In this document: piece by piece, positions 17,710 through 26,862 of the stretch
How positions within the stretch are numbered: position 1 is the stretch's first letter
Layout of the letters: the number at the start of each line of letters is the position of its first letter
Source: DASYDU01 sp050248495
GTDB taxonomy: Bacteria; Planctomycetota; Planctomycetia; Pirellulales; Lacipirellulaceae
NCBI GenBank assembly: GCA_050248495.1
Contig: JBFWSG010000016.1
Span: forward strand, 50,158-114,157
Reading direction: 5' to 3'
Length of the DNA stretch: 64,000 nt
Notes under the pieces: generated by a model
Database searches by the model: none
Seen by the model: the letters and a program-made list of their open reading frames with translations, nothing else
Told to the model about the DNA's origin: nothing
Program-made: the position numbers and the translations under genes

Positions 17710-17720
17710 ATTGCTAAAAA
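17710..17720 (+). promoter_or_regulatory. Recurring ATYGCTAAAAA motif, site B
   Basis: ATTGCTAAAAA followed by GC, 19 bp downstream of the -10 box of the PEP-CTERM promoter. It is identical over 13 bases to site C (30830). A downstream position suggests a repressor operator or an initially transcribed element. Confidence 0.45.
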
Positions 17721-17905
17721 GCTATTCTGCATCGTTCGACCGCGTCCTCGGCCAGGGCTTGTCACTTTCCTGGTCGCGTGGCGGGTGGTTTTTGGCGGTT
17801 TCAGCGGACTTCTTTTCTGGCTCGTGTTTGCTCGTGGAGTCCTCGGCATACGCGGGAGGTGTGTCTCACTCTGATTGAGGCTCTTTTTTTCGAGGAAGGT
17901 GATTA

Positions 17906-18694
17906 ATGAAGCAGATCTCTTTTTTCCGTAGTTCGGGGCGGTGGGGCGCGGCTGCGATGGTCGCGCTCATCGGCGGGGCGCTGGCGGCCCAACCCGCCGC
18001 GGCGGTGCTGGATTACTCCTCATCGCTGGCCGCTTCGTTCAAGGCCACGTTTCCGGGGAATGACCCCGGCGCTGGCGCGCCGGTGGGTAATCCCTTTGGG
18101 GACTGGGCGCTGCTCGGCCCCGGCGGTTCGCCGTCGGAGCTAGTCGCGGTGGGCGGTGGTCTGCCTGCCTCGGGTCAACCCGGCTGGTGCGAAGGTAGTG
18201 CCGGTGCCTGCACAACTCCGGCGCCGTACACCTATTTCGGCACGCAGTGGCAGCCCGGCGTGACCATCGATCCTCGGATCGCTGGCCACGGCGTCCAACA
18301 AGTGTTGTGGACGGCCCCGGGAAGCATCGATGAAGGCGGCGTCTCGCTCAGCGGATCGATCGAGCAATTGTTCGAAACGGCCCGCCGGCTGCGGATCAGC
18401 GTCTATAAGAATAATAGCGCTACCGCCGCGTATTTTGTCGACGCGAAGCCGCCGATCGTCAACGGTGTGTTGCTGCAGCGAGTCAATTTTGGGCCATTTG
18501 ATATCACGGTGGCTCCAGGTGATACGCTGAAGTTTGTCATGGACGGGAGCGGAGCAGGCGGCACCGGTGTCGCGACATTCGCGGCTTGGGACGTGACGCT
18601 CACCGAGAAGACTCTCGTGCCAGAACCGACCGCTGCATGCCTGTTGGCCCTTGGCGCCGGACTATCTTGGGGGGCCGGCCGTCGACGCGGTTAA
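17906..18694 (+). CDS. PEP-CTERM sorting-domain protein
   Basis: A 262-residue exported protein. The N-terminal signal peptide ends near AAQPAAA (about residue 33). The C-terminus is a PEP-CTERM tripartite signal: VPEP at about residue 238, a hydrophobic helix and a final RRRG, recognised by exosortase in the inner membrane. The body contains GWCEGSAGACTTPAPY and the segment LRISVYKNNSATAAYFVD, which is similar to VQLRVYKNDSSLPFLSVD in the 22487 protein, as is the ending VATFAAWDVTL/VSTFAAWNVIV. It therefore shares a beta-sandwich domain with that protein. The function is unknown, probably extracellular matrix or surface. Confidence 0.88.
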   Translation: MKQISFFRSSGRWGAAAMVALIGGALAAQPAAAVLDYSSSLAASFKATFPGNDPGAGAPVGNPFGDWALLGPGGSPSELVAVGGGLPASGQPGWCEGSAGACTTPAPYTYFGTQWQPGVTIDPRIAGHGVQQVLWTAPGSIDEGGVSLSGSIEQLFETARRLRISVYKNNSATAAYFVDAKPPIVNGVLLQRVNFGPFDITVAPGDTLKFVMDGSGAGGTGVATFAAWDVTLTEKTLVPEPTAACLLALGAGLSWGAGRRRG

Positions 18695-18971
18695 CATGGC
18701 TCACCGCTCCGGCAAAGCGCGGGCAGGTTTGCCGGAGTGGCGAATTGTTTGGGCCGGTCCATTTCGCGCGTGGACCGGCCATTTGATCCGCGGATTCGTT
18801 CCGCTTGTCGAAAGCGGCGATCGTGCGGAGGACGTTGCGTCGGGGGACTTTTTCAATTCGGCAGGGGCGGCTGGAATCTTGCGCCAGCGACCGACTGGCA
18901 TAAGAGCGGAAACTCACACTTTGCATCAAAGGCGGCTTCGATCCGCTAAGCTCTGGAGGCTGAAGGATATC

Positions 18972-20870
18972 ATGTCACGCAAATTGGGGCAGGCATTCGG
19001 GTTGGCGGTCCTCTTGGCAGTATTCGGCTCGCAATCTTGCGCGACAGCGGCCGTTCACGACCTTGCCGCGGAATTCTCTACCACGTCGAATCCAAACGGC
19101 GTGTGGACGTACGGTTACATGACGGCGCAGCAGTTCACGTACACCAACGACGGCTTTCTCACGACGGGCGTCAGCGGCGGGTTTGTACCTTACGACATGG
19201 TGGGCAACTCCGGCGGCGCAGGAGCACCTGGCTGGACCACGAGTTTCGGCTTTCCGTTTGCCGGCGTGTGGAGCCGACCGGAGACGGCCGCTTCGGTCGC
19301 GCCGTATCCCAGCCTCACCGACTTTCCCAGCGCCGAAGGCGATAATCCCAACTACCCGAACGGCGTCGTCGGCGGCCACGGCCCGAACTGCAACTTCTGC
19401 TCCGGCTGGTATGCCGTGAAATACACGGCTCCCACGAACGAAGTCATCGACTTTGAATCGAAAAGCTGGCAGACGGCGATTTATCCCAATGTGCCTCCCA
19501 ATCCACTCTATGGCGGTGCGACCCGTTCGCAACAGATTCTCATTCAGAAGCAAGTCGGCACCACCTACTCGGATTTGTACCGCTCGCCGATGGTCAGCCG
19601 CCACGGGATCATCAATCGCGATGGTACTCCCGAGCACACGGCCGCCGACGCGCCCGAGCCGGGCAAGGCGGAGAGCTACGCCACGCAAGCGGACGAAATC
19701 AACGCCTCGATTGCCAATTCCGAGCGGCCCAATATTTCGCGGCTCACCAACATTTCACTCTCGGCGGGCCAGTCGATCATCATCAGCTTCGCTCCGTACA
19801 ATGGTGAGAATCACGTCGGCTTTCTGGGATTCGACGCCAAGGTCACTTCTGGCGCCGATCGCGTCGCCACCACGCGGTGGGACCTGGCGACCGACTTCAG
19901 CGTAACCGGCGCTTCGGCCACCGGTGTCGGGCCGGACGCGGCCTGGTCCTATGGCATGCTGCGTGGCGGCAATTTCTCCGCTTACAACACGATCATGAAT
20001 GGCGTGATCGCGGAAGACACCGGTACCGCGACGCGCGAGAATCACGGCTGGGGTACGCAGCAACTGGGCTGGTTTGCACCGGAAGCACTAAACGTCGCCG
20101 AAGGGCCGGTGACGCCGGGAATCATCAAGGATTCCGACGGCTTCAACGCGCTCACCGGTGGTGTTGATGCCGGCGGATTCACGCTGCCGCCCGACGGCGA
20201 CTGGACCGGCGGCAAAGTCATGCTCCACACGCCCTCGGCCGACATCGATGCGGCGCAAACCAGCGTGGTCCGCTGGACGGCCCCTCGCAGCATGACCGTC
20301 AACGCCAGCGGCGGACTGTGGCGCGGCACGCTGCCGGATGACACCGATCGCACGCATCAATACAAGCTTCTCAAGAACGGCACGATGATTGCCAGCGGCA
20401 CGATCGACGAGCTGAGCTTCGACTGCGGCGCCGGCGGCACGAACTCTGCCTGTGCTGAATCTTTTACCGCAAACAACATTGCCGTCGTGGCGGGCGACCG
20501 GCTCGACTTGCAGATCCTGCCCGCTTCCGGCGGTGGCAATCCGCTCGGCGACTTCAATAACGACGGGCAAGTCGACGCCAGGGACTACACGGTCTGGCGC
20601 GATCACTTGGGAAGCACCACGCCGTTGCCGAACGATAACGGCCTGGGCGGTCCGATTTCTCAGTCCCACTACACGCTCTGGAAGACGAACTACGGCAGCA
20701 CCGGCGGTGGCGGCGGCGCGGCTGCGTCGCCCAGCTTCGTCGGCGTCGATTTCACGGTCGAAGTGGCCAACCTCGCTGCCGGCGCCGTCCCCGAACCATC
20801 GGCGGCAGTGCTGGCGTTGCTGAGCGCTGTCCTCGCTTCGCTCTTCGGCCGTCGTTCGCAGCAGCGATAG
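18972..20870 (+). CDS. PEP-CTERM protein with two carbohydrate-surface-like domains and dockerin-like loops
   Basis: A 632-residue exported protein. The signal peptide is at residues 1-27 (GQAFGLAVLLAVFGSQSCATA). Two related beta-sandwich domains follow, each opening with a phrase like DLAAEFSTTSNPNGVWTYGY (about 30) and DLATDFSVTGASATGVGPDA (about 305). A dockerin-like calcium loop, GDFNNDGQVDARDYTVWRD, lies near residue 525, with a weaker second half (HYTLWKTNYGS). The C-terminus is VPEPSAAV plus a hydrophobic stretch and FGRRSQQR, a PEP-CTERM signal. The ATG at 18972 has GAAGGA upstream; the longer open frame from 18651 lacks a signal peptide at its start. It is likely surface exposed; the binding partner is unknown. 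Confidence 0.88.
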   Translation: MSRKLGQAFGLAVLLAVFGSQSCATAAVHDLAAEFSTTSNPNGVWTYGYMTAQQFTYTNDGFLTTGVSGGFVPYDMVGNSGGAGAPGWTTSFGFPFAGVWSRPETAASVAPYPSLTDFPSAEGDNPNYPNGVVGGHGPNCNFCSGWYAVKYTAPTNEVIDFESKSWQTAIYPNVPPNPLYGGATRSQQILIQKQVGTTYSDLYRSPMVSRHGIINRDGTPEHTAADAPEPGKAESYATQADEINASIANSERPNISRLTNISLSAGQSIIISFAPYNGENHVGFLGFDAKVTSGADRVATTRWDLATDFSVTGASATGVGPDAAWSYGMLRGGNFSAYNTIMNGVIAEDTGTATRENHGWGTQQLGWFAPEALNVAEGPVTPGIIKDSDGFNALTGGVDAGGFTLPPDGDWTGGKVMLHTPSADIDAAQTSVVRWTAPRSMTVNASGGLWRGTLPDDTDRTHQYKLLKNGTMIASGTIDELSFDCGAGGTNSACAESFTANNIAVVAGDRLDLQILPASGGGNPLGDFNNDGQVDARDYTVWRDHLGSTTPLPNDNGLGGPISQSHYTLWKTNYGSTGGGGGAAASPSFVGVDFTVEVANLAAGAVPEPSAAVLALLSAVLASLFGRRSQQR

Positions 20871-21001
20871 AGTGCGGACGACGCGAAAGCTCCGACCAGC
20901 GCGGCACAAGTTCCGATCGCGGCTGTCGCCAATCGTAGCGGATGAGGGCGTCGACGATCGCACCAGCGCTGCGGCTGCGTGCGCTTGAGGAGTTCTGCGG
21001 A

Positions 21002-22033
21002 ATGCGATCTGGCCACGCAAGCGGATTTACGCTCGTCGAGCTGCTGGTCGTGATCGCCATCATCGGAATCCTGGTTGCGCTCTTGCTTCCTGCGGTGCAG
21101 GCGGCGCGCGAAGCGGCGCGCCGGATGCAGTGCGGCGACAACCTCAAGCAAATCGCGCTCGCCTGTCATTCGCAGCTCAGCGCGACCGGCAGCTTGCCGT
21201 ATAGCGAGTTCGCCTGGCACGAACGGATGAATTCGCCGCAGTGCACGATGTCGTTGGGCCGGGTGAACAAGGGCAACGGCGTCAGCTGGCTGGTGCGAAT
21301 TCTGCCGCAGCTCGATGACCAGCCGCTGTACGATCGCTTTGCAGAACATGCGTTCGCCGGTGACTTCATGATTGGCGGGGGGCTGAGCAGCACGATGCCC
21401 GCACACGCGACGGTCATCCGTGAGCTCGTGCAGCTGCAGATCAGCTCCTACCACTGCCCGTCGGACGACTACGGCCAGAACCTGGTCCAGGACCAGCCCG
21501 ACTGGACCGGCGTGCCGCAGGCCACGACGAACTACAAGGGCTGTGTTGGCAACACCCTGGTGAAAGCGGCCGGCGACTGGCGGATCTTTGAATGGGTACC
21601 CATCTCCGGCGAACCGGCCCCCGGCGATTGGCACAGCGGCGACAAATGCAACAACGGCTTAATGTGGCGCAATGATTTCCTCTTTCGCAAAACGCGCTGG
21701 CGCAGCCTCACCGACGGCGCCAGTCATACATTTCTCGCCGGGGAAGCATTGTCCGAATTCGATCAACATTCGTCGTGGTCATTTGCCAACGGCACATGGG
21801 CGACCTGCTCGGTATTTCCCAACCACTTGATCGCGATCGGTCCCGGCGATCGCGAGCGCTACCGCCGGCTGCATGGCGAGAGCCTCGGTTTTCGCAGTTA
21901 CCATCCCGGCGGCCTGCAGTTCTGCTACGCGGATGGGTCGGTCCATTTCATCGACGACACGATCGACATGTTCACCTACCGGGGGCTGAGCACGCGCAAT
22001 CAAGCGGAGGCATTGGGAGGCGTCGGACATTGA
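21002..22033 (+). CDS. DUF1559 pilin-like secreted protein
   Basis: A 343-residue protein with the prepilin-like start GFTLVELLVVIAIIGILVAL and then LLPAVQAAREAARRMQC, and the C-terminal FCYADGSVHFIDDT. The ATG at 21002, eight codons before the motif and preceded by GAGGAG, is better than an in-frame ATG at 20942 that would give an unusually long leader. The gene order after it (lipoprotein, then beta-helix proteins) repeats the order of the minus-strand unit at 17090-14397. It is presumably processed at the GF junction by a prepilin peptidase. Confidence 0.93.
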   Translation: MRSGHASGFTLVELLVVIAIIGILVALLLPAVQAAREAARRMQCGDNLKQIALACHSQLSATGSLPYSEFAWHERMNSPQCTMSLGRVNKGNGVSWLVRILPQLDDQPLYDRFAEHAFAGDFMIGGGLSSTMPAHATVIRELVQLQISSYHCPSDDYGQNLVQDQPDWTGVPQATTNYKGCVGNTLVKAAGDWRIFEWVPISGEPAPGDWHSGDKCNNGLMWRNDFLFRKTRWRSLTDGASHTFLAGEALSEFDQHSSWSFANGTWATCSVFPNHLIAIGPGDRERYRRLHGESLGFRSYHPGGLQFCYADGSVHFIDDTIDMFTYRGLSTRNQAEALGGVGH

Positions 22034-22434
22034 CTTCATTCGGCGCGGAGGAGACTGCTCGGTTCGGGCGACTAGCAAATCGGCACCACCATGGTCTGGC
22101 GATGGGGCTAGCCGCCTTCGTGCTAGCGGGTTGCGGTCCCAATCTTGAAGCTGCCGTGAACGGCAGGCTCAGCTTTCGCGGAAACCCCGTGGCCGGTGCC
22201 CAGGTCGTGTTCCAATTCAAGGGCCAGGGGCCGGTGGGGTACGCCATCACCGATGACGAGGGAAATTACCGGTTGAGCACCGGGGGAAACGCCGGCGTGA
22301 TCCCGGGAATCTACCGCGTCGCCATCAGCTCGCCCGACGTCAAGCTACCCGATCCGTATGGCAGCGTAGTGACCTCACCCTTGGAGTTTGACGTGAAGTC
22401 CGGGAACAACGAAATCGACATCGCGCTGGAGTAG
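22030..22434 (+). CDS. Small lipoprotein with a carboxypeptidase-regulatory-like domain
   Basis: About 134 residues if it starts at the TTG at 22030, whose bases overlap the stop of the DUF1559 gene. A hydrophobic run ends in the lipobox VLAGC. The mature part is a transthyretin-like sandwich: AVNGRLSFRGNPVAGAQVVF, ITDDEGNYRLST, GVIPGIYRVAISSP and a final strand EIDIALE. It is the counterpart of the lipoprotein at 15491-15976. The start is the least certain part, because the only in-frame ATG (22102) would leave a signal that is too short. Confidence 0.75.
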   Translation: MTSFGAEETARFGRLANRHHHGLAMGLAAFVLAGCGPNLEAAVNGRLSFRGNPVAGAQVVFQFKGQGPVGYAITDDEGNYRLSTGGNAGVIPGIYRVAISSPDVKLPDPYGSVVTSPLEFDVKSGNNEIDIALE

Positions 22435-22486
22435 ACTGGGCGCGAACGTAGACTAAGCGACAGCGGAACAGAATTCGGAACCAGAG

Positions 22487-25153
22487 ATGAAGAGAACGAG
22501 GCAAATTTTAGCGGGCCGCCCCATGCGATTCGAAGCGCTGGAAGCCCGCTCACTGCTGGCGGCGCAGTCCTGGAATCTGGCGGCCGACTTTGCCGCGGAC
22601 TACGCCGGCGGACTGCCGCAGCACAATCCGAACGGAGTCTGGGCGTATCTGGCCACGGACGGGACGACTAGCTCGCTGTTGAAAACCAACGGGGGCAACC
22701 CGAACACGTTTGGGGTGGGCGCGGGCTGGGCCGAAACAGCCGGCGTCCCATCCTACGCGCGCGGCGGCGCCTTTGGCTTTCCCAGCCAAACGATGGCCGG
22801 CCACGGCCCGATCCGCATTGTCTGGACGGCGCCGGCAACGGCCGATCTCGGCGGCGTCGAGCTGAGCGGTTTGCTCACCCAGGCGACATTCGCCCCGGAC
22901 CGGCAGGTGCAGCTAAGAGTTTATAAGAATGATTCGTCGCTGCCGTTCTTGAGCGTGGATGCAAATTTTCAGACACAGAACGCGATCGTTCCCTTGCCGG
23001 CGACGCGAATCGCTATCGAGCCGGGCGACACTCTGACGATCGACGTCGATGGGCTTGGTCCGCTGGGAAATGGCGTATCGACGTTCGCGGCCTGGAACGT
23101 GATCGTCCAGGAATACCAGTTGCCTGGCGACTATAGCGGCGACGGCGCGGTCGATTCAGCGGACTTCACCGTCTGGCGCGACCAATTTGGCGCCACGGGT
23201 TCTCCTGGTACGCTGGCGGCCGACAGCACTTCCAGCGGCAATCTCAACGGCACGCCCGACGGCGTCGTCGACGTTTGGGACTACGCGTTTTGGAAGGAGC
23301 ATTTTGGCACCCAGCTCGACTCCGGTATGCGGGAGTACGAATATCATCCCGCGGCAATCGTCGTCGCCCCAACGGGCGTGACTTTGCCGGACGGCTCGAG
23401 CCTCGACATCAGTGGCTCGCAAACTCAGGGTCTGCAGGAAGCCTTAAACTATTCGGCGCTACAGGGCTGGGACGTGTTCGTGCTGCCTGGCACGTACACA
23501 CTGGATGCTCATTTGGACGTGGAGGAACTGCAGCTGCGCAGTTTCCGGCTCGAGGACGTCACGCTCAATTTCTCGGCGAACGTCACTGACTTCGGCATCC
23601 GCTTCGACAGCACGATGCAGGTAGATTGGTATTGGGACGGCGGCGCGTTGAACGCACCAGCCGCGACGCACGGCGTGCTCTTCGCCCCTCACACGCCGCA
23701 CCCCAAAGATGGCCCGATCTACGGCACGGTTGGCGTCGTCGACAGCCGTTTCGACTTCAACATCGACATCCACGCGGCGGTGCACGATGTGACGATGGAC
23801 ACCACGCAAGCCGCCGTCAACGACACCACGCTTCATTTCCAGGATCATCCACGGAGCGCCGTCTATTTCGTCGGCAATGCCTTCACCGAGACGAACATCT
23901 TCTCGGAACCTCGCACCGACGATCCGATTCCCTTCGACCTGTTCAGCCCGGCGGGCCGGGTCACTGTTTTGCCGCCGGTGAATCAATTCGGGATTCCTGG
24001 TCCGGGTTCGTTGGCGACGGTCATCAAGCCGGACGGCACGCTGCTCGCGACACCGCTGAGCACCACGTCGGGCTTGCAGGAGGCCTTCGACTATGCCGCG
24101 GCCCACGACCTGGACGTCGTCGTCTTCGGTCGCGGCGTCCGCAACTCCAATCCGAACACCAGCTTCGGCCACTACACGCTCAACACGACGCTTTCCGTCG
24201 GCGACCTGACGGATCGCACGTACCGAATTTACGGAGTCACCTTCCTGTATCCGACCGAGGGCGGCACCGCGATGACTCTCGGCGACCTGGTGGACTCCGA
24301 CTTCGAGTTGACCGGCGAGGTGGTGGGCTACAACTCGGACATCGTGCTCCAGATCGAGCCGGACACGGTGGGGATCACCAACAGCGTCGTCCGCGTTCAG
24401 CATCCCGTCGGCATGACGAACGACACGGAAGTTAATGTCTTGCTTGATCCGAGCCTGAAGTCGATCGACAACAGCGAGTTCTATTTTCACGAAGTCAACG
24501 AAGGTCAGTTTGGCATTCGCGTCGACAATCCGTCGGCAAGCACCTATTTCGAGCACAATTTCATCCGCACCGTCCACGACCATGCCACCAGCCAGGTTGC
24601 GGTCCAACTGGGGCAAAACCAAACGAACGCCTCGAACATTCGCTTGAACACGCTGGAGGTGCGGACGGCCGCCGCGCTCTACCCGTCCCACGCCGCGCTC
24701 CAGGTTTGGGGCGACTACAATGCCATCGACCTGATCGCCGTCGGCGCGGTCAGCACCTATGGCGCAAAATTTGAACCGGGCTCGAACAACAATGTGCTAT
24801 TCTTTGGCACGCTGAGTGCGTCGACGCCGATAGCCAATTTTGGCGTCAACAATACTTTCATTCCCAAGGGAAGTGGCTCGGCCGCGCTTTTGGCGGGCGC
24901 CGCGGCATTCACCGATGCAGCAAGTGATTCGCCGGCACCAGCCGGGGCCGTCGATTCGGTCGTCCGGAGCGGCGGCGACGATGAACTCCTGCTCGTCGCA
25001 GTTTTCGACCGGTGGGCCGCGACGGACTCCGACCGCGCACTCGACGCGGCCACATCGCAAGATTTTGGTCTACAATCGGATGTTCCTCCCGATGCCAGCG
25101 CGCTCGATTGGTTGCTTGCGCTGGATGACCTGTCGCTTTGGAGTTTGAAATGA
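22487..25153 (+). CDS. Large secreted protein: LEPR-XLL-like N-terminus, beta-sandwich, dockerin-like loops, beta-helix
   Basis: 888 residues. The N-terminus has RPMRFEALEARSLLA (about 11-25), the planctomycete LEPR-XLL-type export or anchor motif, instead of a classical signal. Residues about 28-205 form the same beta-sandwich as in the two PEP-CTERM proteins. Dockerin-like loops occur at about 208-230 (GDYSGDGAVDSADFTVWRD) and 250-268 (DGVVDVWDYAFWKEHFG). The rest resembles a parallel beta-helix entered twice by a repeated phrase, TQGLQEALNYSALQGWDVFV and TSGLQEAFDYAAAHDLDVVV. The same phrase opens the next gene's helix. The ATG at 22487 is 52 bp after the lipoprotein gene. The role is unknown, probably cell-surface. 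Confidence 0.85.
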   Translation: MKRTRQILAGRPMRFEALEARSLLAAQSWNLAADFAADYAGGLPQHNPNGVWAYLATDGTTSSLLKTNGGNPNTFGVGAGWAETAGVPSYARGGAFGFPSQTMAGHGPIRIVWTAPATADLGGVELSGLLTQATFAPDRQVQLRVYKNDSSLPFLSVDANFQTQNAIVPLPATRIAIEPGDTLTIDVDGLGPLGNGVSTFAAWNVIVQEYQLPGDYSGDGAVDSADFTVWRDQFGATGSPGTLAADSTSSGNLNGTPDGVVDVWDYAFWKEHFGTQLDSGMREYEYHPAAIVVAPTGVTLPDGSSLDISGSQTQGLQEALNYSALQGWDVFVLPGTYTLDAHLDVEELQLRSFRLEDVTLNFSANVTDFGIRFDSTMQVDWYWDGGALNAPAATHGVLFAPHTPHPKDGPIYGTVGVVDSRFDFNIDIHAAVHDVTMDTTQAAVNDTTLHFQDHPRSAVYFVGNAFTETNIFSEPRTDDPIPFDLFSPAGRVTVLPPVNQFGIPGPGSLATVIKPDGTLLATPLSTTSGLQEAFDYAAAHDLDVVVFGRGVRNSNPNTSFGHYTLNTTLSVGDLTDRTYRIYGVTFLYPTEGGTAMTLGDLVDSDFELTGEVVGYNSDIVLQIEPDTVGITNSVVRVQHPVGMTNDTEVNVLLDPSLKSIDNSEFYFHEVNEGQFGIRVDNPSASTYFEHNFIRTVHDHATSQVAVQLGQNQTNASNIRLNTLEVRTAAALYPSHAALQVWGDYNAIDLIAVGAVSTYGAKFEPGSNNNVLFFGTLSASTPIANFGVNNTFIPKGSGSAALLAGAAAFTDAASDSPAPAGAVDSVVRSGGDDELLLVAVFDRWAATDSDRALDAATSQDFGLQSDVPPDASALDWLLALDDLSLWSLK

Positions 25154-26820
25154 TGACTGTAAGTCACGCGCTTCGCGGCGTTGTAACGAGTGCGTCACTC
25201 TTGACTCTGCTACTCGCGCTGGCAGCAGATTGTGCATGGGCCTTCCCCCTCGATCCGGTGCGCATTTTTGCCCGCGACATCAGTCCGGCCGCCGGCAAAT
25301 TGGAAGTGGAAGCGTCGGTCTGGCAGGATGGCGAGCCCTTCGCGCTCGACCAGGGACAGCGGATTTACGTCGAAGAGCGCGAAGTCGAAACGGACGCCGA
25401 GGGGCGATTCGATTTCTGGCTCGGCGAGGGCAAACCGGTCGAGGGCCAATTGAAGGGCGAGCAATTCGGCCTCAATCAGAAGCTGCGGCTGCAGCTCCAC
25501 TATCGCGTGCCCGGATCGGAGCAGTTTCGCAACGTGCGGCTCGATCTCTCGCCGATCGACAACGCCTACATCGCCAGCCACACGTCCGCGCAACCGCTTT
25601 CCAATGAGGCAGCCTCGCGCGGCGCCAAATTATTCAAGCCGTACGAGCCAAAGTTCCGCGACTTCGCTCCCGAACTGGTTCGCCGCGGCCTCGTCACGCT
25701 CTATCCGGACGGACGGCTGCAAACGGAAGACGGTTCATTCGTCGAAACAACCGGCACGACAACTTCCGGAGTCCAGGAATTCTTCGACTACTGCACCGAG
25801 CATCACGTCGACGGCTACATCATGGGCGGATCCCTCCCGCACGCCCAGCAGGTCGTCTACCAGATCTGGACGCCGCTCCACATGCACCCGGCCCAGGGAA
25901 TCCGCATCGACACCGGGGCAATCACGCTGCAGTTCATGCCCGAGCTGGGCGACCAGCCGGGCCTGACGATCGACTCGTGCATGATGAACGACATCCGCAT
26001 CCGCGGCCTGCTACATTACATGGGCAGCGGCTACGCCCTCTCGATCAAGCCAGCGAATCCGCTTCCCCTCGATCGATTCGTCGGCAATACGATCGTCGAC
26101 ACGATCGCCTACGTCACTTCGATCGCCTGCCGAGATGCACGCGGCGCGATCGAGTTCGACGGCTCGGTGAACTTTTGCCGCTTCGAATTCAACGAGATCA
26201 ATCATGGCGGCGTGGGCATTCACGTCGCTCCGGGAAGCAGCTTCAGCAACAACCGCATCACCTGCAAGCACGTCCACGGTCAGACCGGGGCTTCGATCCT
26301 CGACGAAGCCGGGGCGGCCAACGTCTGGGAAGTGAACGTGAACTGCGATGGCGTCGATCCGCTGGGGATCGTCACCAGCGGGCGCGACAGCCTCTGGTTC
26401 ACCAGCGTCAATTCGCGGACCAGGCCGGGACTCGTGCTGGAGCGAGCGGCGAGCGGCAACCAACTCTTCCTGATGGGCCTCAACGGCGGCTATGACAACC
26501 GCGCAGAGAATCCGACCAATCGTTTCTACGCCTCACCGGGCACGCCGGCAGCAAAGCTGCATTTGGGCTACGCCGTCGAAACTCCACCCGTTCCCGCGAG
26601 CGGCGAATTGGTCGTCAATCGCAACCCTTTTCCGGTGGTGGTCATGTTCAAGTCGCCCGGCTCCGTTGCCCAATGGGAGCTCAACGATCCGTACGGCGCC
26701 GCGGAACGATTCGAAGGGCCGCTCGCCTCGGGGCAAACGATCTATTTGGCGCCGGCGGAAGCGATTCGACTCCACTTTGCCGGCTACGCGCCGAGTTGGC
26801 GCTGGCGAGCCGTGCAGTAA
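25150..26820 (+). CDS. Secreted beta-helix-like protein
   Basis: 556 residues with an N-terminal signal (hydrophobic run SLLTLLLALAADCAWA). Residues about 30-145 form a beta-sandwich without a named family. The helix-entry phrase TSGVQEFFDYCTEHHVDGYI appears near 215, followed by beta-helix rungs and VWEVNVNCDGVDPLGIV near 395, shared with the minus-strand protein at 14397. The ATG at 25150 overlaps the upstream stop (ATGA), so translation is probably coupled. A late segment, NPFPVVVMFKSPGSVAQWEL, looks like a closing sandwich. No catalytic residues were recognised. Confidence 0.82.
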   Translation: MMTVSHALRGVVTSASLLTLLLALAADCAWAFPLDPVRIFARDISPAAGKLEVEASVWQDGEPFALDQGQRIYVEEREVETDAEGRFDFWLGEGKPVEGQLKGEQFGLNQKLRLQLHYRVPGSEQFRNVRLDLSPIDNAYIASHTSAQPLSNEAASRGAKLFKPYEPKFRDFAPELVRRGLVTLYPDGRLQTEDGSFVETTGTTTSGVQEFFDYCTEHHVDGYIMGGSLPHAQQVVYQIWTPLHMHPAQGIRIDTGAITLQFMPELGDQPGLTIDSCMMNDIRIRGLLHYMGSGYALSIKPANPLPLDRFVGNTIVDTIAYVTSIACRDARGAIEFDGSVNFCRFEFNEINHGGVGIHVAPGSSFSNNRITCKHVHGQTGASILDEAGAANVWEVNVNCDGVDPLGIVTSGRDSLWFTSVNSRTRPGLVLERAASGNQLFLMGLNGGYDNRAENPTNRFYASPGTPAAKLHLGYAVETPPVPASGELVVNRNPFPVVVMFKSPGSVAQWELNDPYGAAERFEGPLASGQTIYLAPAEAIRLHFAGYAPSWRWRAVQ

Positions 26821-26862
26821 TCGGCCGCTTTCCTTTTGCAAAGCGCGCGGGAACGCCAGTCC

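Larger units (their letters stand above)
17091..17905. other. Intergenic region between divergent surface-protein genes
   Basis: About 815 bp without a convincing gene. The left part (17091-17640) shows no recognisable coding or RNA signature. The right part holds a strong promoter-like element (17663-17690), the recurring motif (17710-17720) and then a leader of about 200 nt before the PEP-CTERM gene. A 62-codon open frame across the leader has no ribosome-binding site and no recognisable product, so I do not call it. Confidence 0.6.

Noticed and set aside
17686..17874. A 62-codon open frame in the leader of the PEP-CTERM gene as a leader peptide
   Set aside because: It starts inside the -10 box, so its start codon would not be transcribed from the likely promoter, and it has no recognisable features.
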